A stretch of 64,000 nt of DNA from positions 1 to 64,000 of the forward strand of contig NZ_JQKD01000032.1 of assembly GCF_000745855.1 (NCBI RefSeq). The letters are read 5' to 3'. Origin of the DNA: Xenophilus azovorans DSM 13620. Lineage in GTDB: Bacteria > Pseudomonadota > Gammaproteobacteria > Burkholderiales > Burkholderiaceae_C. Of the stretch, positions 37,657-49,713 are shown piece by piece; positions within the stretch are counted from its first letter, which is position 1, and each line of letters starts with the position of its first letter. A model generated the notes under the pieces. The model was not told the origin of the DNA. It saw only the letters and a program-made list of their open reading frames with translations, and did not search any database. Made by a program: the position numbers and the translations under genes.

Positions 37657-38427
37657 ATGCTCAAAGGCAAAACCGCCCTCGTCACCGGCTCCACCAGCGG
37701 CATCGGACTCGGCATCGCCAAGGCCCTGGCGCAGCAGGGCGCCCACATCGTCCTCAACGGTTTCGGCGACTCGGCCGCGCCGAAGGCGGAGATCGAGAAG
37801 TTGGGCGTGCGCGCCGAGTACCACGGCGCCGACATGAGCAAGCCTTCGGAGATCGAGGACATGATGAAGTTCGCGGCCGCCAAGTTCGGCCGCGTGGACG
37901 TGCTGGTCAACAACGCCGGCATCCAGCACGTGGCGAAGGTCGAGGACTTCCCGCCCGAGAAGTGGGACGCCATCATCGCCATCAACCTGTCCAGCGCCTT
38001 CCACACCACGCGCCTGGCCGTTCCCGCCATGCGCGAAGCCAACTGGGGCCGCGTGATCAACATCGCCTCGGCCCACGGCCTGGTCGCCTCGGCGCAGAAG
38101 TCGGCCTACGTGGCGGCCAAGCACGGCATCGTGGGGCTGACCAAGGCGGTGGCGCTGGAGACGGCCACCACCGGCGTGACCTGCAATGCCATCTGTCCCG
38201 GCTGGGTACTGACGCCGCTGGTGCAGAAGCAGATCGACGACCGCGCGGCGCGCGAAGGCATCCCGGTCGAGCAGGCGCGCAACGAACTGCTGGGCGAGAA
38301 GCAGCCTTCGCTGCAGTTCACCACGGTCGATCAGCTCGGCGGCCTGGCGGTGTTCCTGTGCTCGCCTGCCGCCGACCAGGTGCGCGGCGTGGCCTGGCAG
38401 GTGGACGGCGGCTGGACGGCCCAGTGA
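37657..38427 (+). CDS. bdhA: 3-hydroxybutyrate dehydrogenase
   Basis: A 256-residue SDR that interconverts D-3-hydroxybutyrate and acetoacetate with NAD+, in PHB breakdown. Family hallmarks are TALVTGSTSGIGLGIAKALA, LVNNAGIQHVAKVEDFP, the catalytic Ser/Tyr/Lys in NIASAHGLVASAQKSAYVAA and KHG, CNAICPGWVLTPLV and the C-terminal QVDGGWTAQ. ATG at 37657 is chosen over the upstream TTG at 37636 because homology starts at MLKGKTALVTG. The IQHVxxVEDFP and PGWVLTPLVxxQI blocks separate it from generic SDRs. Confidence 0.93.
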   Translation: MLKGKTALVTGSTSGIGLGIAKALAQQGAHIVLNGFGDSAAPKAEIEKLGVRAEYHGADMSKPSEIEDMMKFAAAKFGRVDVLVNNAGIQHVAKVEDFPPEKWDAIIAINLSSAFHTTRLAVPAMREANWGRVINIASAHGLVASAQKSAYVAAKHGIVGLTKAVALETATTGVTCNAICPGWVLTPLVQKQIDDRAAREGIPVEQARNELLGEKQPSLQFTTVDQLGGLAVFLCSPAADQVRGVAWQVDGGWTAQ

Positions 38428-38448
38428 AGGCCGGGCCGGCAGCTTCCT

Positions 38449-39144
38449 CTACTTGAGCTGCACCGAGCCTGAGACGTCGATGGTCACCGCCGTCGTGCCG
38501 GCTTCCACCGGCACCGGCGCATCGGACGAGAAGGACTTGGCGGCCGCAGCCATCACGCGCGGCTGCACCGGCCCGCCGTGGCTGGAATTGACCGATACCT
38601 CGCGCAGCGAATAGCCCGAGAAGCCGAAGCCGCGGGCCAGCTCGTCGGCCTTGCGCCGGAAGTTCTCGATGGCCAGCTGCTGCGCCTCGGCCTCCGACTT
38701 CTGGCGCTGCTCGCGGCTGAGGGCAAAGCCCACGTGGCTCACGGTCAGGGTGTCGATGCGCGAAGCGGTGCGCGTGATGCGGGCGAAGTCGCGCCCTTCG
38801 AGGATCAGCTGGGCGCTGCCCTGCCAGCCGCTGATCTTGCCCTCCCGGCTGTAGCGGGGACTGAGGCTGAAGTTGCCGGTGCGCACGTCGAGCTGGCCCG
38901 GCTGGGCTTCCTTCTTGGCCTGCGCCAGCGCCGCGTCGAGCGCGCTGCGCACCTGGGACTGCACGGTCGCCGCGTCCGCGCCGTCGCGCGTGGTGCCGAG
39001 CGTCATGTTCAGCAGGTCCTGCTGGACCTCGACCGTTCCGCTGGCGGACAGCTGCAGCACGTTCTGCGGCGGGGTCCACGGGACGTTCTGGGCTGCCGCC
39101 GCACCGGCGGCAGCCAGCGCGGCGCAGACCGCGATCAGCTTCAT
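38449..39144 (-). CDS. SIMPL (DUF541) domain periplasmic protein
   Basis: A 231-residue exported protein. Signal peptide MKLIAVCAALAAAGAAAAQ is followed by the SIMPL/DUF541 domain (VLQLSASGTVEVQQDLLNMT through AAVTIDVSGSVQLK), a family often annotated as oxidative-stress defence. E. coli YggE is the known relative. ATG at 39144 is used; a TTG at 39159 (MNLNAMKLIAV) with GGGAGAG upstream is an alternative start. It is on the same strand and 89 nt downstream of the next small envelope gene. Confidence 0.85.
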   Translation of the reverse strand: MKLIAVCAALAAAGAAAAQNVPWTPPQNVLQLSASGTVEVQQDLLNMTLGTTRDGADAATVQSQVRSALDAALAQAKKEAQPGQLDVRTGNFSLSPRYSREGKISGWQGSAQLILEGRDFARITRTASRIDTLTVSHVGFALSREQRQKSEAEAQQLAIENFRRKADELARGFGFSGYSLREVSVNSSHGGPVQPRVMAAAAKSFSSDAPVPVEAGTTAVTIDVSGSVQLK

Positions 39145-39233
39145 GGCATTCAAATTCAAGACAGGCTCTCCCTGTAGTGGGTGTGGATGGCTGGATACGG
39201 GAAGGGAACGGCGCGGCCCGGCGCCGTGCCGGC

Positions 39234-39593
39234 TCACTGCCGTGAGTTGGACGCCCAGGGCCAGAAGACGCGCCAGCCGCTGCCGGCCGGCTGTCCGCTA
39301 CCGCCGGACGATACCGCCGGGCCGGACTCGGCCGTCTGCGTCGCCTCGCTGCGGGCCGCCCATTCGCTGCGCAGCTGCTCGCGCAGCTGCGCCCTCTCGG
39401 CCGCCGTCAGCCGGCGCCCGGCCATGGCCTCGTCGGCGCGGATCTGCTCGCGCTGCTCGGCGCGGTGGTCGGCCACGGCGCGCCGCACGTCCAGGCGGTC
39501 GGGCTCGCCCGCACGCAGCCATTGCGCGCCCGCTGCCAGGGGCACGGCGACGGCGGCAAGGCACAGCAGACGCAGAATGACGGAACGGGGCAT
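39234..39593 (-). CDS. Small secreted hypothetical protein
   Basis: A 119-residue protein with a clear signal peptide (MPRSVILRLLCLAAVAVPLA, cleavage about AGA-QW). The mature region is charged, Arg/Glu/Ala-rich and likely helical (about 35-80), with AEQREQIRADEAMAGRRLTA and AERAQLREQLRSEW. The Ser/Gly-rich tail ends in RVFWPWASNSRQ. I do not recognise the family. An in-frame ATG at 39605 is an alternative start. It is divergent from ompR. Confidence 0.6.
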   Translation of the reverse strand: MPRSVILRLLCLAAVAVPLAAGAQWLRAGEPDRLDVRRAVADHRAEQREQIRADEAMAGRRLTAAERAQLREQLRSEWAARSEATQTAESGPAVSSGGSGQPAGSGWRVFWPWASNSRQ

Positions 39594-39687
39594 CGGCTCA
39601 GGCATCCATTGAAAAGCCTGACACTGTGCCACCCCAACGTGTCGCTTCGGCAAGGCGGGCGCGAGCGTGCGCAAGTTTTGTAGCTTA

Positions 39688-39701
39688 GTGTCAGACGACA
39701 C
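39688..39701. promoter_or_regulatory. Small inverted repeat in the ompR upstream region
   Basis: GTGTC-AGAC-GACAC lies in the 186-bp gap between the secreted-protein gene (minus) and ompR (plus). It could be an operator for either gene. Nothing else stands out in the gap except an AT-richer stretch just before ompR (TGTTACAAATTC) that may hold its promoter. Confidence 0.3.
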
Positions 39702-39779
39702 CGATTTCGCGGCAGACGTCAGAAGAACGCCTTCAGAATCGCCGCTGTTACAAATTCATCTCTCGGAACTGTTGCTCCA

Positions 39780-40511
39780 ATGACTCAAGCACCCGCCCGA
39801 ACCGACAAGATCGTCATCGTCGATGACGATGCCCGCATCCGCGACCTGCTGCGCCGCTACCTGACCCAGGAAGGCTTCGAGGTCATCGTGGCGGAGGACG
39901 GCAAGGCGCTCAACCGCATCCTGCTGCGCGACACGGTCGACCTGATCGTGCTCGACCTGATGATGCCCGGCGAGGACGGTCTGTCGGTGTGCCGACGGCT
40001 GCGCGCCGCCAACGACCGCACCCCGATCATCATGCTCACCGCCAAGGGCGAGGACGTGGACCGCATCGTCGGCCTGGAAGTCGGCGCCGACGACTACCTG
40101 GGCAAGCCCTTCAACCCGCGCGAGCTGCTGGCGCGCGTGCATGCGGTGCTGCGCCGCCGCCCGCCGCAGGAGGCGCCCGGCGCCCCCTCGACCGAGAACG
40201 AGATGGTCAGCTTCGGGCCCTTCGAGTTCGACCTGGGTTCGCGCACGCTCAAGAAGGACGGCGAGGAGCTTTCGCTGACCACCGGCGAGTTCGCCATGCT
40301 CAAGGCGCTGGTGCGCCATCCGCGCCAGCCGCTGTCGCGCGAGAAGCTGGCGCAACTGGCGCGCGGCCGCGAGTTCGAACCCTTCGACCGCAGCCTGGAC
40401 GTGCAGATCTCGCGCCTGCGCAAGCTGATCGAGTCCGACGCCGCCGCGCCGCGCTACATCCAGACGGTATGGGGCGTCGGCTACGTGTTCGTGCCGGACG
40501 GCACGGCGTGA
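39780..40511 (+). CDS. ompR: OmpR-family response regulator
   Basis: A 243-residue response regulator for envelope/osmotic signals. The receiver domain (about 10-120) has the acidic pocket IVIVDDDARI, the phospho-acceptor Asp in DLIVLDLMMPGEDG, and Lys in DDYLGKPFNPRELL. The C-terminal winged helix (about 140-238) has LTTGEFAMLKALVRHPRQPL and RLRKLIESD, with YIQTVWGVGYVFVPDG at the wing. It is followed by envZ after 6 nt. Confidence 0.94.
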   Translation: MTQAPARTDKIVIVDDDARIRDLLRRYLTQEGFEVIVAEDGKALNRILLRDTVDLIVLDLMMPGEDGLSVCRRLRAANDRTPIIMLTAKGEDVDRIVGLEVGADDYLGKPFNPRELLARVHAVLRRRPPQEAPGAPSTENEMVSFGPFEFDLGSRTLKKDGEELSLTTGEFAMLKALVRHPRQPLSREKLAQLARGREFEPFDRSLDVQISRLRKLIESDAAAPRYIQTVWGVGYVFVPDGTA

Positions 40512-40517
40512 CGCATC

Positions 40518-41957
40518 GTGGCGGCCGTCGCCGGCCCTGATACGACGCAGCCCAGCCCGCTGGCTGAGGATACGGCGTCGGTCACCCTGCCCACGCCGCT
40601 GGAGATGCGGCCGCACCGCGGCCGCCGGCGTCGCCTGCGGCTGGGCTTCAGCCTGTTCTGGCGCACCTTCTTCCTGCTGGCGCTGCTGCTGATGGGCTGC
40701 ATCTTCGTGTGGCTGCAGACCTTCCGTTCGCTGGAGGACGAGCCGCGCTCCGTGCAGACGGCGCACCAGATCGCCTCGCTGGTCAACCTCACGCGCGCGG
40801 CGCTGGTCTATTCGGACGCCATCACCCGCGTGTCGCTGATCAAGACGCTGGCCGACCAGGAGGGCGTGCGCATCCTGCCGCGCGAGCCGCACGACCGCTT
40901 CGAGGCCTACACCCAGGGCACGCTGGACCGCCGCGCGACGGAGGAACTGGTGGACCGCCTGGGGGAAGGCACGGTAATCGCCAGCCGCGTCAACGACGAG
41001 CCGGGCCTGTGGATCGGCTTCGCGATCGATTCGGACAACTACTGGCTGCTGCTGGACCCGGCGCGCTTCTCGCGCGTGGGGGGGCGCACCTGGCTGACCT
41101 GGCTGATCACGGCCGTCGCGCTGTCGCTGGCGGGCTCGGCGCTGATCACGCGCTTCATCAACCGGCCGCTCAAGCAGTTGTCGCGCACCAAGGAGATCCG
41201 CGACGTCAACGTCGGCTTCAACCGCATGGCCGACCAGCTCGCCAAGATCGAGCAGGAGCGGGCCGTGATGCTGGCCGGCATCTCGCACGACCTGCGCACG
41301 CCGCTGGCGCGCCTGCGGCTGGAAACCGAGATGAGCGTGGCCGACGAGGACGCGCGCGCCCACATGGCCGCCGACATCGCGCAGCTGGACGCCATCATCG
41401 ACAAGTTCCTCGACTACGCGCGGCCTGACCACGTGCAGTTCCTGCCCGTGCTGTTGCGCGACGTGATCGACGCCAGCATCTTCAGCGTGCAGGACTACGA
41501 CGACGTGGAGATCAAGGTCGAGGTGGACCCGGAGCTGGCCGTGATGGCCGACGAGGTGGAGCTGATTCGCGTGATCTCCAACCTGGTGGAGAACGCCCGC
41601 CGCTACGGCAGGACGCCCGGCACCGAGGTCGCGCAGATCAACATCCAGGCCCAGGCGCACAACGACGCGGTGCTGCTGAAGGTGCGCGACCACGGGCCGG
41701 GGGTGCCGCAAGCGCTGCTGGTGCAACTGACCAAGCCCTTCTTCCGTGGCGACGCGGCGCGCACCTCGGCGGCCGGCGCCGGGCTGGGGCTGTCGATCGT
41801 GGCCAAGAACATCGAGCGCATGGGCGGCAGCTTCGCGCTGACGAGCACGCCGGGACGCGGCTTCGCGGCCCACATGCGGCTGCAGCGGGCAGCCACCAGC
41901 CAGGCGGTGGCTGCGAAGAAGCAGAAGGCCGAAGGCAAGACGGCCCGGATGGTCTGA
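40518..41957 (+). CDS. envZ: EnvZ-like osmosensor histidine kinase with shortened HAMP domain
   Basis: A 479-residue inner-membrane sensor kinase, partner of OmpR. Transmembrane helices lie near residues 50-70 and 193-213, flanking a periplasmic domain. The phospho-His is in LAGISHDLRTPLARLRLE, the N box is LVENARRYG, and the ATP lid has DHGPGVP and GAGLGLSIVAKNIERMGG. Between the second helix and the dimerisation helix, FINRPLKQLS runs directly into RTKEIRDVNVGFNRMADQL. EnvZ homologues have about 20 more residues there (rest of HAMP helix 1 and the connector). The start is GTG at 40518. Confidence 0.92.
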   Translation: MAAVAGPDTTQPSPLAEDTASVTLPTPLEMRPHRGRRRRLRLGFSLFWRTFFLLALLLMGCIFVWLQTFRSLEDEPRSVQTAHQIASLVNLTRAALVYSDAITRVSLIKTLADQEGVRILPREPHDRFEAYTQGTLDRRATEELVDRLGEGTVIASRVNDEPGLWIGFAIDSDNYWLLLDPARFSRVGGRTWLTWLITAVALSLAGSALITRFINRPLKQLSRTKEIRDVNVGFNRMADQLAKIEQERAVMLAGISHDLRTPLARLRLETEMSVADEDARAHMAADIAQLDAIIDKFLDYARPDHVQFLPVLLRDVIDASIFSVQDYDDVEIKVEVDPELAVMADEVELIRVISNLVENARRYGRTPGTEVAQINIQAQAHNDAVLLKVRDHGPGVPQALLVQLTKPFFRGDAARTSAAGAGLGLSIVAKNIERMGGSFALTSTPGRGFAAHMRLQRAATSQAVAAKKQKAEGKTARMV

Positions 41958-41960
41958 GCC

Positions 41961-42464
41961 TCAGCGGTGCAGCAGCACCGCGGCGCGCGCTTCCATCGCG
42001 CGGCCCTCGCCCACCGGGCCGAGCTTCTCGGCCGTCTTGGCCTTCACGTTGACCTGGCCCGCATCGAGGCCGAGCACGCGTGCCAGCCGCTCGCACATGG
42101 CCGGGATGTGCGGCGCCAGCTTCGGCGCCTGCGCGATGACGGTGCTGTCGACGTTGCCGATCCGCCAGCCGGCGGCGCGCACGCGCCGCGCCGCCTCGGC
42201 CAGCAGCACCATCGAGTCGGCGCCGCGGAACTGCGGGTCGGTGTCGGGGAAATGGCGGCCGATGTCGCCGAGCGCCGCGGCGCCGAGCAGCGCGTCGGTG
42301 ATCGCATGGGCCAGCACGTCGGCATCGGAATGGCCGACGAGGCCCTTGTCGTGCGCGATCTCGACGCCGCCCAGCACCAGGCGGCGGCCTTCGGCGAGCT
42401 GGTGGACGTCCCAGCCCTCGCCGATGCGGATGGAGAAGGGGGCGGCAGGCGCGGATTCGGTCAT
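41961..42464 (-). CDS. ispF: 2-C-methyl-D-erythritol 2,4-cyclodiphosphate synthase
   Basis: IspF forms the cyclic diphosphate in the MEP pathway. The 167-residue product has the zinc-binding [40 protein letters not shown] and [13 protein letters not shown], then [17 protein letters not shown]. The first motif usually reads G.G.D.H, so the metal ligands are intact. The ATG at 42464 overlaps the ispD stop as ATGA. It converges on envZ with a 3-nt gap. Confidence 0.97.
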   Translation of the reverse strand: MTESAPAAPFSIRIGEGWDVHQLAEGRRLVLGGVEIAHDKGLVGHSDADVLAHAITDALLGAAALGDIGRHFPDTDPQFRGADSMVLLAEAARRVRAAGWRIGNVDSTVIAQAPKLAPHIPAMCERLARVLGLDAGQVNVKAKTAEKLGPVGEGRAMEARAAVLLHR

Positions 42465-43189
42465 GGGATGCGGCGCGCCCCGGCGGTGGTGGCGCGCGCG
42501 GCAAGCACGGCCTCGGCCAGGGCGAAGTCCTCGGGATAGGTGATCTTGAAGTTCTGCGCGCTGCCCGGCACCAGGCGCGGCGCCAGGCCGGCGGCTTCGA
42601 TGGCGCCGGCCTCGTCGGTGATGGCGTCGCCGGCTTGCGCCAGCGCCTCGGCCAGCGTGCCCAGGCGGAACATCTGGGGCGTCTGCGCCAGCCACTTGCC
42701 GGCCCGCGGCAGCGTGCCTGCCACGCGGCCCTCGGGTGTGGCCGCCTTGAGCGTGTCGGGCAGCGGCAGCGCCAGCAGGCCGCCCACCGGGTCGTCGGCG
42801 CAGTCGGCCACCAGCCGCTCGACCAGCGCCGGCGTGACCAGGCAGCGCGCGGCGTCGTGGACCAGCACCCAGTCCTGCGCGCCCGCGCCCGCCGCAGCCA
42901 GCGCGCGCAGGCCGTTCGCCACCGTGGCGGCGCGGGTGGCGCCGCCCACGCGCAGCAGCCGCTCGCCGGCGCGGGGAAAGTCCGGCAGCACCTGCTCGAC
43001 GAACGCGTCGTCCGGCGCCACCACCAGCGCCAGCGTCGCCAGCCGGCGGCCCAGCGCGCGGAACGCCTCGACGGTGTGCGCCACGATCGGCCGCCCGGCC
43101 AGCGGCGCGTACTGCTTGGGCCCGGCCGCGCCGGCGCGCGCACCCACGCCGGCACACGGAACGAGCACATGCAGACGGGGTGCGGACAT
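42461..43189 (-). CDS. ispD: 2-C-methyl-D-erythritol 4-phosphate cytidylyltransferase
   Basis: IspD couples MEP to CTP. The 242-residue product has the nucleotide-binding loop [45 protein letters not shown] and the C-terminal [17 protein letters not shown]. The usual sequence after the loop, GxGxRMG..xPKQY, is slightly altered here ([11 protein letters not shown]), but the Arg/Lys that bind CTP phosphates are present. It is coupled to ispF. Confidence 0.96.
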   Translation of the reverse strand: MSAPRLHVLVPCAGVGARAGAAGPKQYAPLAGRPIVAHTVEAFRALGRRLATLALVVAPDDAFVEQVLPDFPRAGERLLRVGGATRAATVANGLRALAAAGAGAQDWVLVHDAARCLVTPALVERLVADCADDPVGGLLALPLPDTLKAATPEGRVAGTLPRAGKWLAQTPQMFRLGTLAEALAQAGDAITDEAGAIEAAGLAPRLVPGSAQNFKITYPEDFALAEAVLAARATTAGARRIP

Positions 43190-43243
43190 GGATGGATGCG
43201 AGGGTTGGCGCGGGGCGGCAGGCCCTGCGGAAAGAGGGGCGCC

Positions 43244-43253
43244 ATTCTAGAAT
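43244..43253. promoter_or_regulatory. Overlapping back-to-back -10 elements of ispD and mfd
   Basis: ATTCTAGAAT is a perfect 10-bp palindrome that reads TAGAAT as a -10 on both strands (43248-43253 plus, 43244-43249 minus). It is 57 nt before the mfd ATG and 55 nt before the ispD ATG. Two polymerases could not use it at once. No strong -35 is visible on either side. Confidence 0.5.
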
Positions 43254-43263
43254 CGGGCCTCTC

Positions 43264-43292
43264 ACACCCCTCGCCCCCACGGCGCGGGGTGT
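43264..43292 (+). promoter_or_regulatory. Leader hairpin of mfd
   Basis: ACACCCC-T-CGCC-CCCAC-GGCG-C-GGGGTGT forms an 11-bp stem with one mismatch near the expected 5' end of mfd mRNA. It is followed by TTGTCATTT, so it may be an attenuator or a 5' stabilising structure. Confidence 0.45.
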
Positions 43293-43310
43293 TTGTCATT
43301 TCCCGCACCG

Positions 43311-46862
<3,552 letters not shown>

Positions 46863-46879
46863 GCCGCCGCGCCCGCGCC

Positions 46880-47497
46880 ATGCTCGCCGAAGCCGCCCTC
46901 CTTCTCGTCGCCCTGGCGGCGGCGCTCGCGCTGCGGCCGTGGCGACTGATGCCGCACGGGGAGCGCCTCGGCCCGCTGCTGGCCGTGCTGGTGCTGCTGC
47001 CGTGGGTGTGGGCGCTGCCGGCACTGCATCCGGTAGCTTCTCAGTTGCGCTGGTCGGGCGCCTGCCTGGCCGTCCTGCTGCTGGGCTGGCCGGTGGCGGT
47101 GCCCGCGCTGCTGGCCTGCGCCGCGCTGGCCTGGCTGATCGCCCCGCTTGGCCTCGACGACGTGGTCGGCATCGCCTTCTGGCAGGGCGTGCTGCCGGCC
47201 ACGTTGGCGCTGGGCCTGGGCGCGCTGCTGCGGCGCTGGCTGGGAGAGCATCCCTTCGTCTACCTGCTGGGCCGCGCCTTCCTGGGCACCGTGGCCTGCG
47301 TTTTCCTGGCCAGCGCGCTGCAGGTGTGGGCGGGCGAGCGCCTGCCCGGCACCGAACCCGGCCTCGCGCTGGTCGCCCACTGGCTGATGGCCTGGGGCGA
47401 CGGCATCGTCACCGGCATGCTGGCCAGCATCTTCGTGGCCTTCGCGCCGCAGTGGCTGGCCACCTGGTCCGATACGCTCTACCTGCGCCGGCCCTGA
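46880..47497 (+). CDS. CbiM-like integral membrane protein
   Basis: A 205-residue protein with about six hydrophobic segments and the C-terminal stretch HWLMAWGDGIVTGMLASIF followed by VAFAPQWL. This resembles the CbiM/ECF-type permease family (COG3235-like) of substrate-binding membrane components for cobalt, nickel or related uptake. No ECF ATPase or transmembrane partner is adjacent, so the transported ion, if any, is unknown. It begins 17 nt after mfd and may be cotranscribed with mfd and serB. Confidence 0.7.
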   Translation: MLAEAALLLVALAAALALRPWRLMPHGERLGPLLAVLVLLPWVWALPALHPVASQLRWSGACLAVLLLGWPVAVPALLACAALAWLIAPLGLDDVVGIAFWQGVLPATLALGLGALLRRWLGEHPFVYLLGRAFLGTVACVFLASALQVWAGERLPGTEPGLALVAHWLMAWGDGIVTGMLASIFVAFAPQWLATWSDTLYLRRP

Positions 47498-47532
47498 GGG
47501 CCGCGCTCCTTCCCGACTTTCCGCCTCCACCG

Positions 47533-48264
47533 ATGTCTTCCGCCCCGCTTCCCGCTCCCGTCGAATTCGCGCCCGGCCTCGTGCTGCGCGGCGTCCAGCC
47601 GCCGCTGGCGCTGTCGGACTTCCGCCTGATCGCCTTCGACATGGATTCGACGCTGATCACCATCGAGTGCATCGACGAGATCGCCGACGCGGTGGGCAAG
47701 AAGGCGGAGGTCGCCGCCATCACCGAGGCCACGATGCGCGGCGAGATCAAGGACTTCAAGGAAAGCCTGCGGCGGCGCGTGGCCCTGCTGCGCGGCGTGC
47801 CGGCCGGCGCCCTGCAGGAGGTGTACGACCAGCGGCTGCGCCTCACGCCCGGCGCGCCCGAGCTGGTGGCCGCCTGCCGGGCGGCGGGGCTGAAGGTGCT
47901 GCTGGTCTCCGGCGGCTTCACCTTCTTCGCCGACCGCGTGCGCGAACGGCTGGGCATCGACTTCGTCCGCTCCAACCTGCTGGAGCAGGACGGCGGCATG
48001 CTCACCGGCCGCGTGGTGCCGCAGAGCTGGGGCGACATCTGCGACGGCGCCGAGAAGCGCCGCACGCTGCTGGAAGTGGCCTCGCTGCTGCGCATCGACC
48101 CGGCGCAGGCGATCGCGGTGGGCGACGGCGCGAACGACCTGCCGATGATGGGCGAGGCGGGCCTGTCGGTGGCCTACCGCGCCAAGCCCCGGGTGCGCGA
48201 GCAGGCGATGGTCGCCATCGACGAGGGCGGGCTGGACCGCCTGCTGGCGCTGTTCGAGGGCTGA
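47533..48264 (+). CDS. serB: Phosphoserine phosphatase
   Basis: SerB removes phosphate from phosphoserine in serine synthesis. The 243-residue HAD-family product has the catalytic Asp in LIAFDMDSTLITIECIDEIA, the Ser in VLLVSGGFTFFADR, the Lys in the AEKRRTLLE region and the Mg2+ acids in AIAVGDGANDLPMMGEAG. A short N-terminus (about 30 residues) replaces the ACT-like part of longer SerB proteins. ATG at 47533. Confidence 0.95.
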   Translation: MSSAPLPAPVEFAPGLVLRGVQPPLALSDFRLIAFDMDSTLITIECIDEIADAVGKKAEVAAITEATMRGEIKDFKESLRRRVALLRGVPAGALQEVYDQRLRLTPGAPELVAACRAAGLKVLLVSGGFTFFADRVRERLGIDFVRSNLLEQDGGMLTGRVVPQSWGDICDGAEKRRTLLEVASLLRIDPAQAIAVGDGANDLPMMGEAGLSVAYRAKPRVREQAMVAIDEGGLDRLLALFEG

Positions 48265-48286
48265 GCGCCCTCGCCGCCGGCCTGCT

Positions 48287-49480
48287 TCAGCGCGGGTCGC
48301 GGAACCAGTTGCCGGCCTCGACGCGGATCAGCACCTTGTCGGGGTCGAAATTCACGCCGGCCGGGTTCCTGCCCTCCTGCACCGCCTTGATCTGCTGGCG
48401 CAGCGCGCGGCGCAGCATGCCCACGCCCTTGTCGCTGGTGGCCAGGTGCTCCTCGTTGTGGAAGGTGATCGGCCCCTGGCCCACCTGCGCCTCCCAGTCG
48501 CCGGGGTAGCGCTGCCGCTCCTCCTCGGTCATCTTCGACCACGGGCGCAGGTTGGGGCTGCGCGGCAGCGCGTTCTGGTCCTCGGGGATCTTCATCGCGA
48601 AGCACAGGCGGAAGTGGGTGTCGTCCACCGGCACCACGAAGCCGATGCCGCCGGCGGCGCCGTGGCGCAACTGCACGTTGGGCACCATGCGCACGTAGGG
48701 GAAGCTCGCCGCCGTGATGCGGTCCATTTCTCGCCCGTCGTCGAGCTTGCGGTAGGCGGTGTAGCGGATGCCGTCGTCGGTGTACTCCCATTCCACCTCG
48801 GGCATCACGCCCATCTCCAGCACGAACTGCACGCCGCTGAAGGTGGTGTGCAGCACCGGGATGTGGAAGGGGTCCATCACGTTCTCCCACTCCTGCAGCC
48901 AGTTGCAGGGCACGATCTCCACGTCGTCGTCGCCGCCGGCGTAGAGGCTGGAGTGCGAGACGTGCAGCTTCATGCCGGGCTCGATGGTCTCGAGGATGTC
49001 CCAGCGCGGCAGCAGCGGCATGCGATCGGGCGGGCCCATGTAGGCCCAGAGGATGCCGTAGCGCTCCTGCACCGGGTACCAGGGCTGGCGGATGCGCTCG
49101 CGGTTCGCGCCGCCGCCCTTCTCGCAGGGCTGGTCCAGGCAGCGGCCTTCGACGCTGAACAGCCAGCCGTGGTAGCAGCAGCGGATGCCCTCGGGCTCCA
49201 CGCGGCCGTAGAACAGGTCGGTGCCGCGGTGCGCGCAGCGGTTGTGCAGCAGGCCGGCGCGGCCGCTGCGGTCGCGGAAGACGATCAGGTCCTCGCCCAG
49301 GATGCGGATGCGCGCCGGCGTGGTGGTCACGCGCTCCGACAGGGTGACGGGGTGCCAGTAGCGGCGCATGAATTCGCCGCAGGGCGTGCCCGGCCCCACC
49401 TCGGTGAGCAGGGCGTCGTGCTGGCCGGCCGGGCGGCCGTAGGCCACGCCGGTCAGGTCGGGTTTCTCGTAGGCGCTCAA
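48287..49480 (-). CDS. Rieske non-heme iron oxygenase, alpha subunit
   Basis: A 397-residue aromatic-ring-hydroxylating-type oxygenase of the phthalate 4,5-dioxygenase-like group that could hydroxylate or N/O-dealkylate its substrate. The Rieske ligands are CAHRGTDLF and CCYHGWLF (CxH...CxxH, about residues 77-100). The mononuclear iron site has VMDPFHIPVLH (Asp plus two His, about residue 200). The start is TTG at 49480 with an excellent GGAGAAAGAAC upstream; frame-open codons further upstream lack homology. It is divergent from the binding-protein operon and has an operator just downstream of its -10. The reductase at 56524 is its likely electron donor. Confidence 0.92.
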   Translation of the reverse strand: MSAYEKPDLTGVAYGRPAGQHDALLTEVGPGTPCGEFMRRYWHPVTLSERVTTTPARIRILGEDLIVFRDRSGRAGLLHNRCAHRGTDLFYGRVEPEGIRCCYHGWLFSVEGRCLDQPCEKGGGANRERIRQPWYPVQERYGILWAYMGPPDRMPLLPRWDILETIEPGMKLHVSHSSLYAGGDDDVEIVPCNWLQEWENVMDPFHIPVLHTTFSGVQFVLEMGVMPEVEWEYTDDGIRYTAYRKLDDGREMDRITAASFPYVRMVPNVQLRHGAAGGIGFVVPVDDTHFRLCFAMKIPEDQNALPRSPNLRPWSKMTEEERQRYPGDWEAQVGQGPITFHNEEHLATSDKGVGMLRRALRQQIKAVQEGRNPAGVNFDPDKVLIRVEAGNWFRDPR

Positions 49481-49529
49481 GTTCTTTCTCCAGGTGCCCG
49501 CCGATCGGCGTCGTGGGTCCGCATCTGAA

Positions 49530-49547
49530 TTTGTCCAAACGGTCAAA
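49530..49547. promoter_or_regulatory. RutR-like operator A (Rieske promoter)
   Basis: TTTGTCC-AAAC-GGTCAAA, an 18-bp imperfect inverted repeat (one mismatch to site B), right after the minus-strand -10 TATGAT (49552-49557, with a TTGCGC at 49576-49581 as -35). It is placed to block transcription of the Rieske gene. It has the architecture of the E. coli RutR box (TTGACC-N4-GGTCAA). Confidence 0.8.
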
Positions 49548-49551
49548 TAAG

Positions 49552-49557
49552 ATCATA
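49552..49557 (-). promoter_or_regulatory. -10 element of the Rieske oxygenase promoter
   Basis: TATGAT on the minus strand, with TTGCGC at an 18-bp spacing as a possible -35. The transcription start would fall inside operator A. Confidence 0.55.
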
Positions 49558-49613
49558 CGAACACGCCATGCCACAGCGCAATGCCCTGGGCAAGCCCGGA
49601 TCTCGGGGAAAGC

Positions 49614-49619
49614 GATAAT
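49614..49619 (+). promoter_or_regulatory. -10 element of the binding-protein operon promoter
   Basis: GATAAT on the plus strand, whose last base begins operator B. No good -35 is present. The ribosome site AAGGA is 9 nt before the ATG at 49714. Confidence 0.5.
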
Positions 49620-49636
49620 TTGACCGAATGGTCAAA
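49619..49636. promoter_or_regulatory. RutR-like operator B (binding-protein promoter)
   Basis: TTTGACC-GAAT-GGTCAAA is a perfect 7-4-7 inverted repeat, directly after the GATAAT -10. It is the best copy of the three sites in the window. The TetR/RutR-like regulator at 57495 is the obvious candidate to bind it. Confidence 0.85.
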
Positions 49637-49713
49637 CCTCCCCAGAATCGCGACCCGCCTCCCCACAACTCTTCTGGGCGTTCGTCCATGACGCCCGACA
49701 AGGAATGCCCACG

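Noticed and set aside
48287-49480. Frameshift or truncation at the N-terminus of the Rieske gene, because no ATG is near the homology start
   Set aside because: TTG at 49480 has a very good ribosome site and the correct N-terminus for the family.
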